A stretch of 64,000 bases of DNA from Geosiphon pyriformis (Eukaryota; Glomeromycota; Glomeromycetes; Archaeosporales; Geosiphonaceae). A program made the translations under genes and the position numbers. Shown piece by piece: positions 11,862 to 24,844 of the stretch (position 1 is the first letter of the stretch; the number at the start of each line of letters is the position of its first letter). Where the stretch lies: contig JAAOMT010000699.1 in assembly GCA_016748015.1 (NCBI GenBank), positions 62,001 to 126,000 of the forward strand, written 5' to 3'. The notes under the pieces were generated by a model. That model ran no database searches, was not told the origin of the DNA, and saw only the letters and a program-made list of their open reading frames with translations.

Positions 11862-14074
11862 TTCGGAAGCTTTTTTCGCGTGGGGCTAGTTTTGCAAAAA
11901 TTTTAGTACAAGCTAGACGCGGTGAAGGTACTTCAAAAACGATAATCGTTTGGGTTAATCATTATAGAGCCGGGGCCAATTTTGAAGTTACACTGCATTT
12001 ATAATTCGAAGGTTGGGTTCTTTTTTGGCCTGTAAATTTAGGGCTGTACAGAAATATGGAAACGGTAGATTAGAATATTTGCCAACTGGTAACTGGTATA
12101 AGGATTTGTGAACATTCCGCTTGTAGATCGTCGAATAGAGTGTCGTACCCAGAAATATAATTACATTTTAAATTTGCATTGAAAATTTTTCGAGCATTAA
12201 TATATTGCATATTTAATTTTTTACAATTATTATTGTTTTAATAACATAAATCATAAAAATATTTTTTGATATTTGAAAAAAGCATAATATGTAAATTTAT
12301 ATATTTTTTCAAACAAATTATTTGTATTTTTAAATAATAATAATAATATAAAAAAGTAAGTTTACATTTTTAGTAAAAGTTCTGTATTTTCTTAATTATT
12401 TCTTTTATTCACTTTACAATCTTGTATTTTACCATTTTCTGTACAGTTAAAACTCAAGTAAATAAAAACAAAAACATTACAAGCACTAGCAATAAAAAGT
12501 CCAACTGGCCCCGAAATATAAAAAAGTTTAAAAATGCTAAAGTAAACATAATGTTTTTTGAAAATAAATCCAAACTGTAATATTGAAAAAAACAAATATG
12601 ATTTTAATAAAAAGCATTTAAATAGTATAAATAAAACATACAATGGTTTTTAAATTAGTAATAAAAATTAAAAGATTTTACTCTTAATAAAAGTAAATTT
12701 AAAAACAAAAAAAAGCTCACCTGTTTTATTTGGAAAAAATTCAAAAAGCAACGTAGTTTTGTTTTACCAAACCAAAATTTTATGTTTTGTAAAATTAAAC
12801 AAACACTATTATTTAAATATTAATTACTCAACTATGTTACCAAAAAAATTATTGTAGTAAAAAATTTAATAAAGATTTTTAAATATTGAAAATATTAAAA
12901 ACACAGTTTTTTAATAATATTATTCAATAATAAAAAGATTAAAAACATGATTTTTTTTTACAAGAATATTTAATAATATGATATAATAAACAAATTTAGT
13001 TTAAATTTTTTTAAATAATATTTTATAAAGTACTAATCTTTTTGTGCAGAAATTAATAATTACTATTAGTAATAATATAACCAAAAAAAAGTTTGTAAAG
13101 AATATAACACATAATTTTATTGGTAATAGTTTTATTCAAAACTAGAAAAATTAGAAAAAAATAAAAAGAATTTAAATAATAAATTGATTTTTTTTAACAA
13201 ATTTTTTTTTTGAATGATATTTTAAATGTTTTAAAATTTATAATAACATAAAAACTAACTTTGAACATAAATTAACAAAGTTTATAATAATTAATACTAA
13301 ATTTAAAGCTAGTAGTAAAAACAAAGCTTTTTAAACTTCTAAACAAATACTCTTAAAACAAAAAAAATAAATACTAACAAGTTTATAACTTAAAAAATTT
13401 TATGTATTAAATATAAATTTTTTGATTATAAAAAAAATATAAGTGATTAAAAAAAATTTTTTTTTAATAAATAGTTTTAAAAAAGTTTTTTCTTTTTTAA
13501 AATTTAAAAAATTATTAAATTATTATTTATCTTAAAATTTAATTTGAATAAAACTATTATATTGGCCAAAAATAAGAATGTTTTAATAAATAACAAATTT
13601 AAAAAACCAAGTATATATATTTAAATTAAATAAAAATTTTAATGAATATAATTAAATTTAATAAAATTGTGTTTATTTAATTATAATTAATTAAACTATA
13701 ATAAAAAATTATAATAAAATTTATTAAATTAAAACAAACTAAAAAATTAGTTTTTAATTAGTATTTTAATTAATAAAACTCTGTTTATATTGCTAAAGCA
13801 GTTAAAATTTAAAAACAATAAAACTGGTTTAGAATTATTTTGTTTATTTTATTAATAGATATTATTATTTATAATCTTAATAATTTATTAAATAGAATAA
13901 ATAGTATTATAAATAAATATATTAAGTTATACTGTAAAATTTAATAAATTTAAAAATTTTACACTTAGATTCTTGTATAAAAAACAAAAATTCCATATTA
14001 ATAGTTTTTAATACTTAATATTTTATTTTTTTAGTATAATAATTAGTTTATTTTAATATTTATTATTTTTTAAT
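11862..14074. other. A/T-rich sequence without recognised genes
   Basis: The first 300 bases are ordinary composition and should hold the cyclin 5' leader and promoter. From about 12150 on the sequence is almost all A and T, marking the start of the transposon-dominated compartment. A short frame at 12392-12643 (-) is Phe/Ile/Tyr-rich, as any A/T-rich DNA would give, and is not supported. Confidence 0.5.
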
Positions 14075-14883
14075 AGTTATTATAGGTGATTATTTGAGTA
14101 TTGAAACAAATAACAAACTCATAATTTGGTATTCAATAGCTAGTAATATTGGTAATTTTTGAAGGTTTTGGAGTCTGAAAATTTTGGTTAAGTTTTTTAT
14201 ATAATAAACAGAAATTTAATTAATGGTTTTTTTTGTGAATTTTTTTCTTTAATGTAATAATTGGTTTATTCTAACAGTTATGCTTTTCTGGTAAGCTATT
14301 CTTAAGTTTTTTACTCTTGTTTTCAGGTTTTTTACTAGGCTATTTTTGATATCAATTATTTAATGTTTAATCTTTTTAATCAATTAGTAAACAACAAAAA
14401 AATAAAATAAAAAAAATAAAAAATTATTATTCTATTAATAACTATAATTAAAAGCTATTGTTTTAGTGTAATTAAATATTAGATTCTATCAACATAAAGT
14501 GTTGATAGTGAAGAAGTAATTAATATTTTTTTAATCAAATAATAATAACATAGATTGAATAATAATTAGACATTTTATTAATATTAATGTAATTTTACTT
14601 TAAGTTATAGAAAACTATTTTTTAAAGAGAAAAATATTGTTGTTTTTAAACTAATCTCGAATTCAAAATTGAATTCTATCTATTTTATTGAATTTTTTTG
14701 GAATTATTTTTTTTGCTTTTAATATTTTTATTATATATACATAATTTATGTTATACAAAATTTCTTGAAAATTTTTAATTTCTTTGAAAAAAATTCTGGA
14801 ATTTTTATTATTATGCTTATTTCTAATTGGCTATTTTATCTACTAATATAATTACTATTTTTTATTAATAATATTATTTTTTT
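14075..14883 (+). repeat. LTR family 1, copy a (plus sense)
   Basis: Diverged copy of the LTR-like repeat whose ends are TGTTAC and GTAACA. Shared blocks in order: GTGATTATTTG, AATAACAAACTCATAA, TTTTATATAATAAACAGA, a long A-rich tract near 14390-14425, TAAAAGCTATTG, a run with the TATATATACATAAT box at 14733, and ATTGGCTATTTTAT near the end. Same orientation as copies c (19228) and d (31970), opposite to b (17825) and e (36292). The left edge is approximate. Confidence 0.75.
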
Positions 14884-17824
14884 CTTTTAATATTGAGTTT
14901 TATTGAGATCTTCTAAATTTTTTAAATCTATACTAATATACAAATAATATTCTAATTTGATAGCAGTTTTTTCAGAATATCTAAGATTAAATTCTGTATT
15001 AGTATTATGTATATGTTTTGACATAATATTTTTATTATTTTTATTGAATCATTTAAGTTTCTGCTTCTTTGAAAAATCTGGAAGCATAATATATTGTTCA
15101 AGATTATAATTAAGGTTTAAATTATCATTGTTGTTATTGCTATAATAAATAGTATTAAAACTGTTGTTGTTATCATTATTAGAGTTTGAATTGCAATTGA
15201 ATTTTGATTTTAATTCCAAAGTGCACTTGTTAATTGGTTTTTTCTTTTTGGAAATTGAATAGATTATATATGATAACAAATTGTGAATAAAATTATAATT
15301 ATTATAATATTTAAAGTTACTAAGAATTAGGCAATGTTTAAAAAGTTTAGTGTTTAATTATTCTAAATATTGTTCTTGTTTTTTTTAAGTGAATGCTAAA
15401 TTTTGGTAGTAAGATAGTTTTTTTTTTGGTTTTAATAAGTATGGAATGTGCCAATTGTTATTTTTTTTTTCTGTGAAGGTAGTAACTTGTGGTTTGTTAT
15501 TTTTTTTCCACTTATTATTTCAAGAGAATATTAGTGGTAGCTTGTTGTAATTGTTTTTAGCCTACAAAACTTAATAAGCTTTCCAAATAGATTTTTTTTT
15601 CAAATTCAATTAATGGTAATTGAATAGTAGTGTTTGTTTTAAAGTAACTGCAGATAGCTGGTATTCAAGTTTGCTAACTATCTTAACTAAATTGTAGCTT
15701 TTGTATAGTTTAGTTAAGTACAATATTGGTTTTAGACAATCAGTCATTATTAATAAAAGCTTGATATTGTGTGGCTTTTATGACTAAAACTTTAATTAAT
15801 ATTGTAATGCTATTAACTTCAAAAAAAAAGTCATTAATTTTGCCAATAGAAGTCTTAATTGCTCTATTGGTTATGATGATTTTGGTACTGGCACTGTAAT
15901 TAACTTGTCAATCTAATTAGTCCATAAGTTGTCATGTGATAATACTGCTTGCTAATTTGCTATTAAAAATTAGCTTAATAAATTGGCCATCAACTTTGGT
16001 ATTTATATATATTGTGGTAATTAGTTTATTATTAAGAGTAACTTTATTAAATAGAAAAATCATTGCTGATTCTTCTAATACAAAATGAAAAATGGTTACA
16101 AATAACTTATCTTTAATAACTATTACTAGTAGAATATTGTTAATAAGTAATATTGGGTTGGTTTTTAAGTTATTGAATGAATTATTTTCTGAAATAATTA
16201 AGAGACTTAAATAGTTTTAGAAATTTAGGTTTTGAGTGTACTTACTTTCTGAATTCTGCTGGCATAATTCTGATGGCTGGTTTAAAAAACTGAAGATTGG
16301 TTGGTATATAACTATTATTGATTTCCAGTTTTGTTAAATGTATGTAATTTTTGGCCTTTAATTTCTGGTTAATATTTGAGCTAAGTTTTGTGGAAGTGTT
16401 TGAATTGGTTGGGATTGATAAATAATTTATGGCTGCAGCTAATATATTACTGGTGCTGAAGTCTGATATACTAAAGATAAGTATATTGATTGTTGTATTA
16501 TTAAAGTGTAATAAGGCTAATATGAGTATAATTCTAATAACAAATTGTTAATATAGTTTTGGTTTAAAACCTGTAATTGGAGTTTTGATATTGATTTTCC
16601 AATTGTTGTTTATTAAATCTAAAATGGCAATCTGCTTTTAGATGGCTTTGTTTATCATAATAGTAACAATTACATATTTTTTATTGTCAAAGTTGATTTA
16701 ATAATAATGATAATAAAAAACACAATTAATTTTGAAAATAATTGGAGTTTCTTAGATTATTACAATGTTAGAAAAATTAATAAATTGCTTAATTGTTAGT
16801 TAATTATCTCTTGATTTTTTGGTTAATAAAGTTACTAAATTATTTTAGCTTAGAATCCAATTCAGATAATTTATTCATTACTAAATTAATAACTTGAGCA
16901 TAATTGGCTTTAAGTTCTGCCAATTCGAAATCTCTGGCATGAGTAACTGTATTTTAGAGAATATTTAAGTATATTAGACATACTTATTGTAAAAGACTAC
17001 TGTATAATCCATGAATAAATTAATTCAAAATTTGCAATACTGTAAAATAGTCAATATTAATTGCTTGAATTTTGGTGCAGATTTTTGTGAAAACATTCCA
17101 AGTAAGTAGTAATTGCTTTAGTATTATCTTGTTTAATTGTAATAAAACTAGTTAACAAGCAATTAATGCTATTATTATTGCTAAAATATTGTAAAAACAT
17201 GGTTTTAAACATGTTAAAATCTTGAGATTTGTTTACAAGATTCTGATATTATGAGTTAGTAGTATTCTGAAAAAAGTATGAGATGGCTTGAAATACTCTA
17301 ATATTATCTTATCTATTGGCTGTAATGGCTTTTTCTATATTATTCAGTTATGCTTGGATGTTGTTTTCTTTGCCAGTAAATTTTTCTAGTTTGGCAATAG
17401 ATACATATGCCATTGATGTAATTAATAATTGTTGTTAGAATTGTTGCTAAGCAGCAATTAGTACTACTGATAGTTGATTAATCAGAACAACTGGAGATAA
17501 ATCTTGTTAAATAATAGGAACAAAATTTGGATTGTTTGGGTTTTATTAAATTTAAACAATTAGAGTTTATACTTTTAAGTTATCTGAAATTGGGTTTTAA
17601 TTATTATTTCTTTGATTGTCATCTCTTTCTTCTTCTGATTTAGTATCTTCTTAATAACTGGTAGATCTAAAATTTGGTTAAAGTGGCAATAATCAAAGTT
17701 CTGATAGTATTGTTAGTTGTGATTTAAATTTTTTAAAGAAATTGTTATAAGTTCTTAATAATTTGGTTTTTTCTTAATTATTTTGGAATAATATTCTGGA
17801 TAATATTGTTGTCACAATTAATAA
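14884..17824 (-). pseudogene. Decayed Ty3-like element A: gag-protease part
   Basis: No intact frame remains, but the block is collinear with the better preserved element B at 38900-42487. Shared points: the Asn-rich frame at 15049-15279 (NNDNNNSFN; LEQYIMLPDFSKKQKLK against AKQYIMLFDLFKKQELK), the protease region near 15600-16100, a gag zinc knuckle near 16625-16660 whose first Cys reads Tyr (YYYDKQSHLKADC), and the gag block around 16900-17300. Reverse transcriptase and integrase are absent: after the linker the sequence jumps to a purine tract (minus strand, 14884-14898) next to LTR copy a. An internal deletion is the simplest reading. Confidence 0.7.
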
Positions 17825-18702
17825 TGTTATTTATAGAATATAGGAATTAAATATTAATACATAAATTAACCAATCAAAATAGACATAGTAAAAGTGGAAT
17901 TCCAGAATTTTTCTTAGAAGAATTGCAGGATTCTAGAATTAGAGAATTCCTGTATGAGAAATTACAGAATTTCAGAAATTCCAGAATTCTTGGCTAGAAA
18001 ATTGAGGAATTCAAGAAATCTTATATAACATAAATTATATATATATAGTAAGAGTATTAAAAGTAAAAAAAACAATTCCAAGAGAATTCAGAAATTCTTG
18101 GAGAATTCAATAGAGTTTTATTAATTTAGAACAATATTCTTTTTTCAAAAGATAGTTTTCTATGACTTGAAATGAAATCATTTTTCTATTAATAAAATTA
18201 TTTATTATTATCAAATTTATGTTATTATTACTTAATTAAAAATATTAATTACTTTTGCCACTATTAACATTCTATGTTAATAAAATCTAATATTTAACCA
18301 TCTTGGACCAATAGCTCTTAATCACGGCTATTGACAGAATACTAATTTTTTTTTTCTTTTTTTATTTATTTATTTTTTATTTATTTTTTTTGTTTACTAA
18401 TTAAATGAAGAATTGAAATACACAAAGTTATTGACATTAAAGTGACTGAGAAAAGACCCAGGAATAAGGATAGAACACTCAAGAATTGAGAATAACTTAC
18501 CAGAAGGATTACCAGCCATTATGCTGAGAAAAAAAATTGATGGAATTGCAATTTTGAAGCTATAGAAAACAATATTTGAATCTCTGTCCATTATACAAAA
18601 AACTCAAACCAAAATTTTTAGATTACCAAAACCATCAAGCTATTAAACACTAAGTTACGGATTTGTTATTTGTTTTCAGACTCCAAATAATTATTTGTAA
18701 CA
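17825..18702 (-). repeat. LTR family 1, copy b (minus sense)
   Basis: Starts (minus strand) TGTTACAAATAATTATTTGG at 18702 and ends CTATAAATAACA at 17825. Matches copy e base for base over long stretches, including the block around GGAATTGCAATTCC-like sequence (18545-18560), the A-rich tract (18340-18395 on plus as T runs) and imperfect inverted GAATTCC repeats (17895-18020). It abuts the 5' end of the gag remnant in the sense expected for a 5' LTR. Confidence 0.78.
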
Positions 18703-19227
18703 ATGGTAATGTGGATTTGGATAGTATGTAGATAATATTTCTTAGTATATAATAGTATAATAAGTAAATGAGTAAAATAACTCTTTGTTTTTTTAAGTAA
18801 ATAGTTGTATTTTCTTTGGTGTTTTTGCTGAAGTTTATAATTTCTCTTTGTTTGTGAAGATAATAAGAAATTTTTGTTGAATGTAATTTTTAATTTCTCG
18901 ATTTATTTTTGTAATTAGTAAGACAAACAAATAATTTTGTGGAAGCATAATGCTTTGGAGTAATTTACTGTAGAAATTTTTATAAATGGTTTTTGAATCT
19001 TTTTGATTTTCCAAATAGAATTTAATTTTTTATTGACATAGAAATTGAAAGCTGATTCTGCTGGCCAATAGTTATTTGTCAGTTCAAAATAAGTTTGGTA
19101 ATATTAAAATAAGAATTTTGCAAATTTTAAATGATTTTTTCTTATGATTTCTTGATTTGTTACTTTTCTAGATAGTTGATATTAGTGCTAGTTTTTTGTT
19201 AAATTATATCTTACAAAGAGCATCAAA
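18703..19227. other. Spacer between LTR copies b and c
   Basis: A/T-rich, about 525 bases, lying between two inverted LTR copies. No coding homology recognised. Confidence 0.4.
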
Positions 19228-20015
19228 TGTTATAGATAATTATTTGAAGTGTTAAAACAAATAACAAACTCATAACTTAGTACTCAATAGTTTAAAATAT
19301 TGGTAATTTTTGAAGATTTTGGAATTTGAAGGTTTTGGTTGAGTTTTTTGTATAATAAACAAAAATTCAATTGATAGTTTCTTTTGTGAATTTTTTTTAA
19401 CATAGTGGCCAGTTTATTTTAGCAGTCATGTTCTTTTGGTAAACTATTCTTAAATTTTTATTCTTGTTTCCAAATCTTTTACCAGACTATTTTTAACATC
19501 AAATATTCAGTGCTTAGTTCTTTTAATCAATTAATAAACAACAAAAAAATAAAATAAAAAAAAATAAAAAATTAGTATCTTGTTAATAGCTATGATTAAA
19601 AGCTATTGTTCTAATATGGTTAAGTATTAAAATTTATTAATATAAGTTGTTAATAGTAAAGAAGTAATTAATATTCTTAATCAAGCAACAAAAACATAGA
19701 TTAGATAATAATTAGATATTTTATTAATATTAATGTGATTTTACTTTAAGTTATAGAAAACTATCTTTTAAAAGAAGAGATATAAGATAAGTAGTTATTG
19801 TTAGCTATTGTTCTGTTTGAGTCTCAAATACTTTTTTTACTTTTATTACTTTTGCTATATATACATAATTTATATTATATAAGATTTCTTGAAATCTTTC
19901 AATTTTTTTAACAAGAATTCTAAAATTCTGAAATTCTGCGATTTTTTTTTATTATGCCTATTTCTAATTGGCTATTTTATTTAATTATTATAATTCTTAA
20001 TTTTTATAAGTAACA
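19228..20015 (+). repeat. LTR family 1, copy c (plus sense)
   Basis: Starts TGTTATAGATAATTATTTG and ends ATAAGTAACA, with the family blocks AATAACAAACTCATAAC, TTTTTTGTATAATAAAC, the A-rich tract at 19545-19572 and TCTAATTGGCTATTTTAT. No internal element is joined to it on either side, and no clear target duplication is visible. Confidence 0.75.
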
Positions 20016-20018
20016 ATA

Positions 20019-20742
20019 TGTAATTATTTTGCTGTAAAAGTCAATTTTTTTACAGAAATCTTATTTGTAAATTATTTTAGTATATATAATATAAAAATAT
20101 AATAATATAAAAAAAATATAAAAAAAAATTTTGTTAAGAGAATTGTCTTTTGTTCAGATTTAAAATTACTAATAAATTACTGAAATTAATAGATAATTAA
20201 TTTTAAAACATTAATAAAAATTCGGAAAATTTCAAGTAAAATAATTATAATTTTTGTTGTTTTTTAATGTAGTTTTTATTAAAGTAATTTGTATAAATAC
20301 TAAGAAAAAATATTTTTAATAAAGATAATTTAAGTTAAAATATATTTTTTCAAAAAAAAAAACTCTTTTTTTATATAATTTGTTATAGTACTAATTTTAT
20401 AAACTTGAATTTTCTTTTGTTACAATTTTGGTAAACTAAAAATTTATTCTAATAATTTACAAATTGTTTCTATAAACTATAAATTATTTCAGTAAACTAT
20501 TAAAATATTTTGTAAATTTCTATAAATTTCGGCAAATTTTTAAATATTATAAAGTTTAGAATCTTATATAATTTGATTATTATATTTGTATATTATACAA
20601 ATTAAGTTATTAATTAAATATTAGTATTTGAATATAATTAAATAATAAGTAATAATTACAATAATAATAATATATATTAATTGATAATATGAATTTTAAG
20701 AGTAATTTTATGTTAATTATTGATTAAATTCTATTGATAACA
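20019..20742 (-). repeat. LTR family 2, copy 1
   Basis: About 724 bases strongly similar to 44976..45690 in the same orientation. Minus-strand ends are TGTTATCAATAG and AATTACA, the TG...CA pattern of LTRs. Shared blocks include TTTTGTTAAGAGAATTG, TAAAATAATTATAATTTTTG and AGTTTTTATTAAAGTAATTTG on plus. Begins 3 bases after LTR copy c. Confidence 0.7.
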
Positions 20743-23700
20743 ATAAATTCAGCTAATATAATATTTTTTAGACATTGGTTTAACAAGTTTGAGTGCTTAA
20801 AAAACAAATAATTTTCTAAGTTTTTTGGGCTAGAATTGTTGATTACCAAGATAGTAAAGAAATTGAATTTGGACAGCAAACTTAAATATAATTATTTTAT
20901 TAGAAAATAATTTACTATTAATGATAAAAAAATTTCTAAAATTAGTAATATGTTTTAAAATAATACAAAGTCAATAAATATAATTAAACATTTGTTAATA
21001 ATCAAGAAAAAATATAGAAAGTCTAGATATTATAAGTTAAAAGCAACAAAAAATACAGTTATAAAAAAGCAATTAAGAAACAGTTAAAAAGTTTTAGTTT
21101 TAATAAAAAAAATATAATAAAAAATGTTTTAGAACAATTTTTTTGCAAAATAGTTCTGAATTATTTAGTAGTTAAGAAAAAGTTGATTTTAAAGCCAAAT
21201 TAAATAAAACTTAGAATTAATAAAATTATAATAAATTAAACAAAAAAACAGAAAGTGCTTACAATGCTATCTGATTTGTGGTCTTATTAGTATGTACTAT
21301 TAAGCTATATAAAAAAAAGTGTTTTTTCTAATATAGTAAGTAAGATCAAAATAGATAAGTTAATACTGGTAATTAATAATCTGCTTAATAACAAAACTGC
21401 TGGCTTATCTGAAATATTAAATAAATTTTAAAACTATTATAATAATATAATAATAAATATTTTTTAAATTTATTAAACTCTTGTTTAATTTTTAATAATA
21501 TTTTAGTTTTTTAAAAGAAAATATGAGTTTTAATAATTTTCAAGTTATAAATATTTAACTTATTGTATTTATCAAAATAGTTAAGAAAAATTTGGCAAAA
21601 ATTTTTTTGAATTATATTTTTTTGGTTTGTAATGAGTTTAATGTTTTTTGAAATATTAATTTTTTGGTTTTAAAGAGTATTTTAACTTAATCTTCTGTAT
21701 TTACTATTGATTTAATAATAAATAATACTTTGATAAAAGACCAAAAACTTTGATTAATTTTGTAGAATATGTATAAAAACATATAATTTGGTTGGTTAAT
21801 ATTATTTAAAGATTAATTTAAGATGTATTAAAATATATAATAAATTTATTAAGTTTTTTGGAAATATATATATAAACAAAATCAACAAAGTAATAACTAA
21901 TTTTGGTTTTTTAGATAGTTATAAAGTACAAGATAGACTTGATTAAAGTAAAGTATTCTCTTTAATTTTTTGAAAAATTTTTTATGATTTATTATTGTGT
22001 AAAATAAAGAAATATAAACATTTATGTAGATATAAAATTAATACTAATTTTGTGGCAAAAAATTTTTTTTTGCAGTTGGTGTTTTTGTTGATAATATAAT
22101 TTGAATAGATAATAGTTAGACTTTAACAAAATATATTTTGAATATTATTAGTGAGTTTTTTAAGATTAATAACATTTTTATTAATAATAACAAGACAATA
22201 ACAATTTTTATTAACCAAATAATTATAGATGTTTTTTTGTGTATTAATAATTAACTAATTTCTATTGCCAAGCATAGTAAATTTTATAAATATCTAGGAA
22301 TTTTTTTGTTAATAGAAAGTATGTTTAAGCTAAGTTTTATTAAGACACATTTAGATATCAGATTTTTTTTAAATTTGGTTTTCAAAAAGACATTATTAGA
22401 TAAATAATTTTTTATTTAGTCTTAACAATTTTACAGCTTATTGTAAATTATCAAATATAATTTAGTTTTATATCTAAGAATATGTATTAAAAATAAAATA
22501 TTATGATTAAAAAAAATTTAGATTTAAGACTTTGTATTATTTGTTTTTGTATAGATTGAAGTCTTTTAAACAAATACAAATAAAAAACAAAGTGGCTTTA
22601 ATAATTTGGTTTTTTAATATAATTAGAATTTTTAATCAGTTATTTAAGCACTGTTTTTTGAATTTATAAGTTTTAGAATAAATATTTATAAACTTATTAT
22701 AATATCTAATTAAGTAAAAAGTTAACTTTGTAAATAATTATTTGGCAGGTGTAGTAAAAAATTTTTTGAATAACAGAATTTTTTTGGCCAACAACTTGCT
22801 TAGCATATTTTATAGTTTTTGTTGTTTTTTAATATTTATGATATTAGGAAATTTCTATTATTTTATTGTAATTTGCTTTTTAAAATATTTTAATGTTGTT
22901 TTTAGAGACAGATTATTAAATAAATATGAATTAATTGTAGATTAGAAGACTTTTTGTTATTGAAAAAAATTAAGTTTTAAGGATTTAGTGCTATTATAAT
23001 TTAAAAAAACTTTAGTTTACATGAATAATCTTTTTATTAAACTTAATAAAATTGCTCTTATTTTTGGTTGCTTAAATTTTTTCTATTCAAATAAATTTAC
23101 AAATATTTGAAAACATTTGTATAAATTGTAAACAGATGCTTTTAACGTTTATATTAAAGATTTATTATAGTATTTGAGTACTATAAAAGTGGTAAATAAA
23201 ACAGTGGCTTATTTTTCTGATATTAAAATAGACATAGATATTAAAATTTATGAACTGTTGTCTTTAATGATGTTAAAATTACAGACAATTGTCTTAGTAT
23301 CGAAATGTATTTTTTTTTAGCTTATTAATTTTGCATATAAATAGCTAAGCTATTATAAATACATGTATTTTAGAACTTAAACTTTATTTATCTAATTTTT
23401 AAAACAAGTATTGAATAAAGACATTATGTGGCTAATTTAAAATATTTTTGTAAAGTAAATAAAGATTAAAAATTATTAAAAAAATGTAAACAATAACTAA
23501 AATAATGTTTTTATATATAATATTACATAGTTTTGTTTTGTTTTATTTGTTAAAATTTATAAAAAATTTATTGTAACTAATAGTCAAGTTATATTAAAAA
23601 ATGCTTACTATTTTGTTTACAATATTTATTAAACTGTTTGTCATGCTTAATAAAAAATAAATCTAATACAAAAATTATAAATAGATTAAAGTTCAAAATA

Positions 23701-24450
23701 TAGACTGAATTAATACAATTGTGATTTGGTATTCGAATTTTTACATGCTTTTAGAGTTTATTAACAAAGCTTTAACTGTTTTTTACACATATTTAATAAA
23801 GCCAGTTTATTAAAAACTATTAGTTGTAATTAAAAAAAAACTTTATAATAAGAGCTATTTAGATTTTTTATGCTTAATGTATAATAATATTAAATTGTTT
23901 AATCATATTTTTATATGTTTAAAAAATACTTCTGTATGCTTTGAAATTTTGCTGAGTTATGTTAAACTGTAAAAATCTTTGACAAAATTTTGTTTTTTGT
24001 TATTATTCTTAGTGTTATACACTTTTTTTGGAAGATTTTAGACATTAATATTTATATAATCTTATATAAAAGCTTTGTTTTTAAAGACTGAACTGATAAA
24101 ACAGTATTAATTTTTGGTAATAGAAAGAAAACTGTTTTAATGATAGTTAATTTTATTTATTATTTGGCCAAAAAGCATTGTAATAAGTTATAACTATTTA
24201 GATTAAAATTCAAGATAGATATAGAAAAAAATAACTTAATTGGTAATATAAAAATAATGTTTATTGGCTTTAGTAGTTTGTTTTGTGTTTTGTTAACTAG
24301 AGTTATTTATTAACTTAGTATTATTAAATCTTTTGCTATTAGCTTTAAATTATACAAAACTTGGTTTTTTTTTAAGTATTATTAATAATATATAGATTTA
24401 TATAAGTGTATAATATTGTCTTAATTGGTCTAAGTAATTAATTATATATA
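20743..24450 (+). pseudogene. Fossil LINE copy, almost all G and C lost
   Basis: Recognisable only by reading frame after frame against the younger LINE at 24735-31600. Frames give NNKTAGLSEI near 21400 (young copy: KVAGLSNI), FVDN near 22090, NNNKTITIFIN near 22190, KYLGIFL near 22295, KTHLDIRFF near 22350 and YTDAFNVYI near 23130, the RNase H start. Many stops interrupt it. It runs on plus, opposite to the younger copy. The 5' and 3' limits are approximate; nothing else is seen in this stretch. Confidence 0.7.
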
Positions 24451-24844
24451 ATAAACATATAAATTACACTTAGATAAAATTTTTAGTTTGTTTTTGTATA
24501 TTAAATAATAGTTAAACTGTACTTATTAAATATAAAATAGAAATATTAATTTAATTAAACAATAAATTTTGAAATATTTTAACAACTCTGTTTTTTTATA
24601 AAAAAAATTTAAATAGAAACAATTAAAAAAATAGATTAATAAAAATTTTCAGATAAAAACTAATATTATTAAAAACATTAAAAATTAATAATTTACATAA
24701 ATAAATTATTTTATTATTATTATTATTATTAATGAGTGGAATCCAAATGCCACCTAGTGCTATACATTATACAAATGATCTAAACTAGGTGTGAATCATG
24801 TCTTTGCTACATGTGACCAGACACTCAGACTAGTCAGAACAACA

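Noticed and set aside
11172-12004. Plus-strand frames over and beyond the cyclin
   Set aside because: They are antisense to a clear cyclin frame and reflect its codon pattern.
14075-20015. DIRS-type tyrosine-recombinase element as explanation for inverted repeats
   Set aside because: No tyrosine recombinase pattern was seen, and element B has a zinc-finger plus DDE integrase.
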